A stretch of 64,000 bases of DNA. It comes from Macrothele yani. Lineage: Eukaryota; Arthropoda; Arachnida; Araneae; Macrothelidae. Each line of letters starts with the position of its first letter. Position 1 is the stretch's first letter. The position numbers and the translations under genes are program-made. The DNA is taken from NCBI GenBank assembly GCA_039090855.1, contig CM076999.1, positions 113,645,072 through 113,709,071 on the forward strand, in the 5' to 3' direction. The notes under the pieces are model-generated. The model made no database searches, was not told the origin of the DNA, and was given only the letters and a program-made list of their open reading frames with translations. Positions 51,401-57,400 of the stretch are shown one piece after another.

Positions 51401-54400
51401 GTAGTGGAAGCATATCCGGCGCGTAACTGGAAGACCCTGGGTTCGACTCCCGGTGGCGGCCAATGAGAATTTTTCCGTGTCTTACTTATAAACGTGGAAA
51501 GAGCGAATATCTTTGTTTAATGTTCCTGGTCCACGTTAAATGTCTGAATTAATTATTCATTCGCCATCTAATTATTTCTTCAGTTGCTGCTTACCATCTT
51601 TAGTAAATCCCCAGCATTGTGCGGGGCTCCAAGAAGCAACCTGCCAAACTGGCTTGGCAGTTAACGTGTGCGAGTCTGGAGGAATTCGAGGCCGCTGTGG
51701 TGTAGTGGAAGCATATCCGGCGCGTAACTGGAAGACCCTGGGTTCGACTCCCGGTGGCGGCCAATGAGAATTTTTCCGTGACTCACTTATAAACGTGGAA
51801 AGAGCGAAGATCTTTGTTTGATGTTCCTGGTCCACGTTAAATGTCTGAATTAATTATTCATTCGCCATCTAATTATTTCTTCAGTTGCTGCTTACCATCT
51901 TTAGTAAATCCCCAGCATTGTGCGGGGCTCCAAGAAGCAACCTGCCAAACTGGCTTGGCAGTTAACGTGTGTGAGTCTGGAGGAATTCGAGGCCGCTGTG
52001 GTGTAGCGGAAGCATATCCGGCGCGTAACTGGAAGACCCTGGGTTCGACTCCCGGTGGCTGCCAATGAGAATTTTTCCGTGTCTTACTTATAAACGTGGA
52101 AAGAGCGAATATCTTTGTTTAATGTTCCTGGTCCACGTTAAATGTCTGTATTAATTATTCATTCGCCTTCTAATTATTTCTTCAGTTGCTGCTTACCATC
52201 TTTGGTGAATCCCCAGCATTGTGCGGGGCTCCAAGAAGCAACCTGCCAAACTGGCTTGGCAGTTAACGTGTGCGAGTCTGGAGGAATTCGAGGCCGCTGT
52301 GGTGTAGTGGAAGCATATCCGGCGCGTAACTGGAAGACCCTGGGTTCGACTCCCGGTGGCGGCCAATGAGAATTTTTCCGTGACTCACTTATAAACGTGG
52401 AAAGAGCGAAGATCTTTGTTTGATGTTCCTGGTCCACGTTAAATGTCTGAATTAATTATTCATTCGCCATCTAATTATTTCTTCAGTTGCTGCTTACCAT
52501 CTTTAGTAAATCCCCAGCATTGTGCGGGGCTCCAAGAAGCAACCTGCCAAACTGGCTTGGCAGTTAACGTATGTGAGTCTGGAGGAATTCGAGGCCGCTG
52601 TGGTGTAGCGGAAGCATATCCGGCGCGTAACTGGAAGACCCTGGCTTCGACTCCCGGTGGCGGCCAATGAGAATTTTTCCGTGACTCACTTATAAACGTG
52701 GAAAGAGCGAATATCTTTGTTTAATGTTCCTGGTCCACGTTAAATGTCTGAATTAATTATTCATTCGCCATCTAATTATTTCTTCAGTTGCTGCTTACCA
52801 TCTTTAGTAAATCCCCAGCATTGTGCGGGGCTCCAAGAAGCAACCTGCCAAACTGGCTTGGCAGTTAACGTGTGCGAGTCTGGAGGAATTCGAGGCCGCT
52901 GTGGTGTAGTGGAAGCATATCCGGCGCGTAACTGGAAGACCCTGGGTTCGACTCCCGGTGGCGGCCAATGAGAATTTTTCCGTGACTCACTTATAAACGT
53001 GGAAAGAGCGAAGATCTTTGTTTGATGTTCCTGGTCCACGTTAAATGTCTGAATTAATTATTCATTCGCCATCTAATTATTTCTTCAGTTGCTGCTTACC
53101 ATCTTTAGTAAATCCCCAGCATTGTGCGGGGCTCCAAGAAGCAACCTGCCAAACTGGCTTGGCAGTTAACGTGTGCGAGTCTGGAGGAATTCGAGGCCGC
53201 TGTGGTGTAGTGGAAGCATATCCGGCGCGTAACTGGAAGACCCTGGGTTCGACTCCCGGTGGCGGCCAATGAGAATTTTTCCGTGACTCACTTATAAACG
53301 TGGAAAGAGCGAAGATCTTTGTTTGATGTTCCTGGTCCACGTTAAATGTCTGAATTAATTATTCATTCGCCATCTAATTATTTCTTCAGTTGCTGCTTAC
53401 CATCTTTAGTAAATCCCCAGCATTGTGCGGGGCTCCAAGAAGCAACCTGCCAAACTGGCTTGGCAGTTAACGTGTGCGAGTCTGGAGGAATTCGAGGCCG
53501 CTGTGGTGTAGTGGAAGCATATCCGGCGCGTAACTGGAAGACCCTGGGTTCGACTCCCGGTGGCGGCCAATGAGAATTTTTCCTTGTCTCACTTATAAAC
53601 GTGGAAAGAGCGAAGATCTTTGTTTGATGTTCCTGGTCCATGTTAAATATCTGTATTAGGAATTCGTCCAGAGTTTTCTCAGCTTCGGCTTTGCATCAAT
53701 TCTGTGACCCCACTGAACAATAACAGATTATAACTTGGCCAGCTTTGCGAATTTCGACTTGAAATTTGGTACACACATTCTTAAGACCTGAAATAATAAA
53801 ATGACGTAAAAAAATCCCCAGTAAAATGGAACTTATGGAGTTACTTTTCATGCAGAGAGAAAATTGGATTGCAAAATAAACAGATGATGATGAATGAATA
53901 TGAACTACCTTTTTCGCTTTCCTCTTAGACTTGTAAACAGTAAGAGAATTTAAACACCGTTCCGCGATGAAGAAGAAGTAGATTCCCGCAAGAGCAGCCA
54001 TTCCTCTCCAAACACCAGATTCTGTTTCAGTACCGTGGCTGTGGCTTCCTCCTTGCTCTTTGAGTGCCTAGAAAACAAGAACAAAGAAGTAATTCCTCTT
54101 ACTACATAAATATGAATTTAAATATCATTTTTCAATGTCATTCAACAATGCACATGGGCCACAAAATTAGAAATTTTTATTCGATAACGAGTTGGACCAC
54201 CTTTAGCCCCAATTACAACATGGATGCAGTTTGGCACAGATTCCACTAGTTTATCCAGTGCATCTGCAACGTACTAGGAGGTCACTAGTCAGTTCTCTAA
54301 CTGGCTCGGATTTGAAGAAATATGACTTTTCTTTTTTGGTTGAGGGTTTAACATTTTAAGCGACAGATACATACTCATTGCCATAAAAATCCCCGCACCA

Positions 54401-57400
54401 TAAAAAAAAATCCCGTGCGATTAAGACGAAACTAGACGAATTGCTATGGTAAGGACAGACATGCAAATGAATAAAGCTTCGGGCGATTCCGTATATGTCG
54501 AACAATACGGGCGATTCCGTATTGTTCGACCGTACGGGCCGGTCGAACAATACGGTGTGATAGTGTTGCGAGCACGGTAAGAGTCAGGTTAGATCCCTCA
54601 GCGATAGACATGTCCATGTGCCACCGCAGATGAGCGTACGGTAACTGACGCGGTTTAAACGAGGCTGTATCGTCGGGATGAGAGAGGCAGGGTGCGCGGC
54701 GCGCCGAACTGGCCGGTCGGACAGTACAGTGCGATCGTGTTGAGAGCACGGTAAGTGTCAGGTGAGATCCCTCAGCGATAGACATGTCGAGGTCCCACTG
54801 TAGATGAGCGTACGGGAACTGACGCAGTTTAAACGAGGCTGTATCGTCGGGATGAGAGAGGCAAGGTTGGCGGCGCGCCGAACTGGCCGGTCGGACAGTA
54901 CAGTGCGATCGTGTTGAGAGCATGGTAAGTGTCAGGTGAGATCCCTCAGCGATAGACATGTCGAGGTCCCACCGTAGATGAGCGTACGGGAACTGACGCA
55001 GTTTAAACGAGGCTGTATCGTCGGTACTAGAGACGCAGGGTGCGCGGCGCGCCGAACTGGCCGGTCGGACATTACGGTGCGATCGTGTTGAGAGCACGGT
55101 AAGTGTCAGGTGAGATCCCTCAGCGATAGACATGTCGAGGTGGAACCGTAGAGGAGCTACGGGAACTGACGCAGTTTAAACGAGGCTGTATCTTCGGGAT
55201 GGGAAAGGCAGGGTGCGCGGCACGCCGAACGGGCCGGTCGGACAGTACGGTGCGATCGTGTTGAGAGCACGGTAAGTGTCAGGGGAGATCCCTCAGCGAT
55301 AGACATGTCGAGGTGGAACCGTAGATGAGCGTACGGGAACTGACGCAGTTTAAAAGAGGCTGTATCGTCGGGATGAGAGAGGCAGAGTGCGTGGTGCGCC
55401 GAACGGGCCGGTCGGACAGTACGGTGCGATCGTGTTGAGAGCACGGTAAGTGTCAGGTGAGATCCCTCAGCGATAGACATGTCGAGGTGCCACCGTAGAT
55501 GAGCGTACGGAAACTGACGCAGTTTAAACGAGGCTGTATCGTCGGGATGAGAGAGGCAGGGTGCGCTGCGCGCCGAACTGGCCGGTCGGACAGTACGGGG
55601 CGATCGTGTTGGGGGACACGGACACGAGAAGGCACCCGGATATGGCGGACTCGCTCTGGACGACCCAGACACACCACCAGCAGAGAGGATCGTGGGATTG
55701 TAAGAGCGGCATGCACAGATGAAACGACGTCCTTGACCAATATTCAGAGACATGTTGCGAATGTACAAGGGACTTCTGTGTCCGCCAGAACCATTTCCAG
55801 ACTCCTGGAAGAGGCGAATCTGAACTCTCGACGGCTCTTACGTTTTCTGTAATTCCATTTAACTCAATTCGTTTGTTTTTGCTGTGCAGGAGAGATTGAA
55901 TTACAAGTACATGAAATCAAGCACAGCAAGGGAGCATGGAAAAAGGCCAAAAAGGCTTCACTTAGTCCTATGCTCCCCGAACAAGAGTTACAAGGTGGGT
56001 GGAAAAAATTGTTGATAATCTTAACATAATTAAGTTAAATACAGTGGCAACAGGAAAAAAGAAAACATTATTGCAGTACATATCAATGACAAAGATAAGT
56101 GTTGATGTATAGATATAATAATCCCTCTCCACTACAATCGTTGATCTAGTGGCTACAGTTCATTATGTAGTTTTTCAGTTTCTTCATTGAAAAGGTTAAT
56201 ATTATTTAATGAGATTAATTCCGGCGGCAGTGAGTTCAAGTAAGAAGGTTATAACGAAGTAAATTTCTCCGTTATTTTTGTCCTCGCCGGGGCTCGAACC
56301 CGGGTCCCCTCATTCCAGAATAAGTCACTCTACCAATTGAGCTACGCGGACGTTCGTTCTGACTGCTATCTGCCTTTATGTAGTGTGCGTCCTGCTGGTA
56401 GGTACGTCACATCTCCCCCCCCCAAAGAGGGCCGGGGGCATGGCCCACGGGTCAGCCGTGACCATGAATCGTTGCAGGTAGCCATCCGCTGTAGAACGTG
56501 CACTTGAGAACTCCCAGTCAATCTGGTGTGTGGAATGCAACGTCACACACATTTATTTTTCGAAGCGCTGGAGAAGTGATTCTCTGATTTTTTCCTATCT
56601 CGCGGTGTGGATAGAATATCACACAATTGCGTGATTTTGAACGGCTGTGTCATCCGGAAAGTTCGGGCGCCATTATAACGAAGTAAATTTCTCCGTCATT
56701 TTTGTCCACGCCGGGGCTCGAACCCGGGTCCCCTCATTCCGGAATAAGTCAATCAACCAATTGACGTTCGTTCTGACTGCTATCTGCCTTTATGTCGTGT
56801 GCGTCCTGCAGGCCGGTACGTCACAAGGTCCAATGTAGTTTAGAGTTTGTTTCATGGTTTCTGTCTTTGGATGAATCGGCCGGATGTGCGGTTTTTGTGC
56901 GTGTGTCGTGCAAGTACGTCTTTGTTACAATCTGTATGATATTGGCATGTAGGTTGTTTTTAATGGGCTTAAACATAATTTCTCCGATATTAAGGTAGTA
57001 TAATTGGTTAATTGTAAGAAGGTTATATTTGTTAGGGAAACCTCTTGCGTTATTGTATAATGAGGGTTGAGTATATGTGTGGGATTATAGATCAGTTAAT
57101 CTAATAAATTTCTTTTTAAGGGCCTGAAGTTTAGTAAGATTATATTTAGTCGTTTGTCCCCATGATAACATTCCGTAGTTGACATGTGTCTGAAACATAG
57201 TATAATATACTTGGATGAGTGATTTAAAGTAGAGGTTAGTGAGAACCGAGCTGATCACACCTATGTTATTAGAGAGTTTGGGTAGTAGACTATCTATGTG
57301 TTTGTTCCATCTGAGATCATTATGCAAAGTAATCCCTAGATATGATAGGGAGCTAACCTCTTCAATAATTGTACCGTTTATGAATAGAGTGGTAGAGAGT

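Noticed and set aside
50826..53640. Evenly spaced repeats considered as a CRISPR-like array
   Set aside because: There are no unique spacers. The whole 301-bp unit repeats, the context is eukaryotic, and no cas-like genes are present.
50938..53641. Nine identical 75-aa plus frames and 87-aa minus frames
   Set aside because: Both are shadows of the 301-bp repeat and read through a tRNA-like module. No start context, codon bias or domain supports them.
54444..55768. 229-aa and 203-aa minus frames with a 58-aa repeat ([14 protein letters not shown]...)
   Set aside because: The array unit is 174 bp, divisible by three, so the antisense of the Tc1 array stays open. The plus strand carries the recognised transposase.
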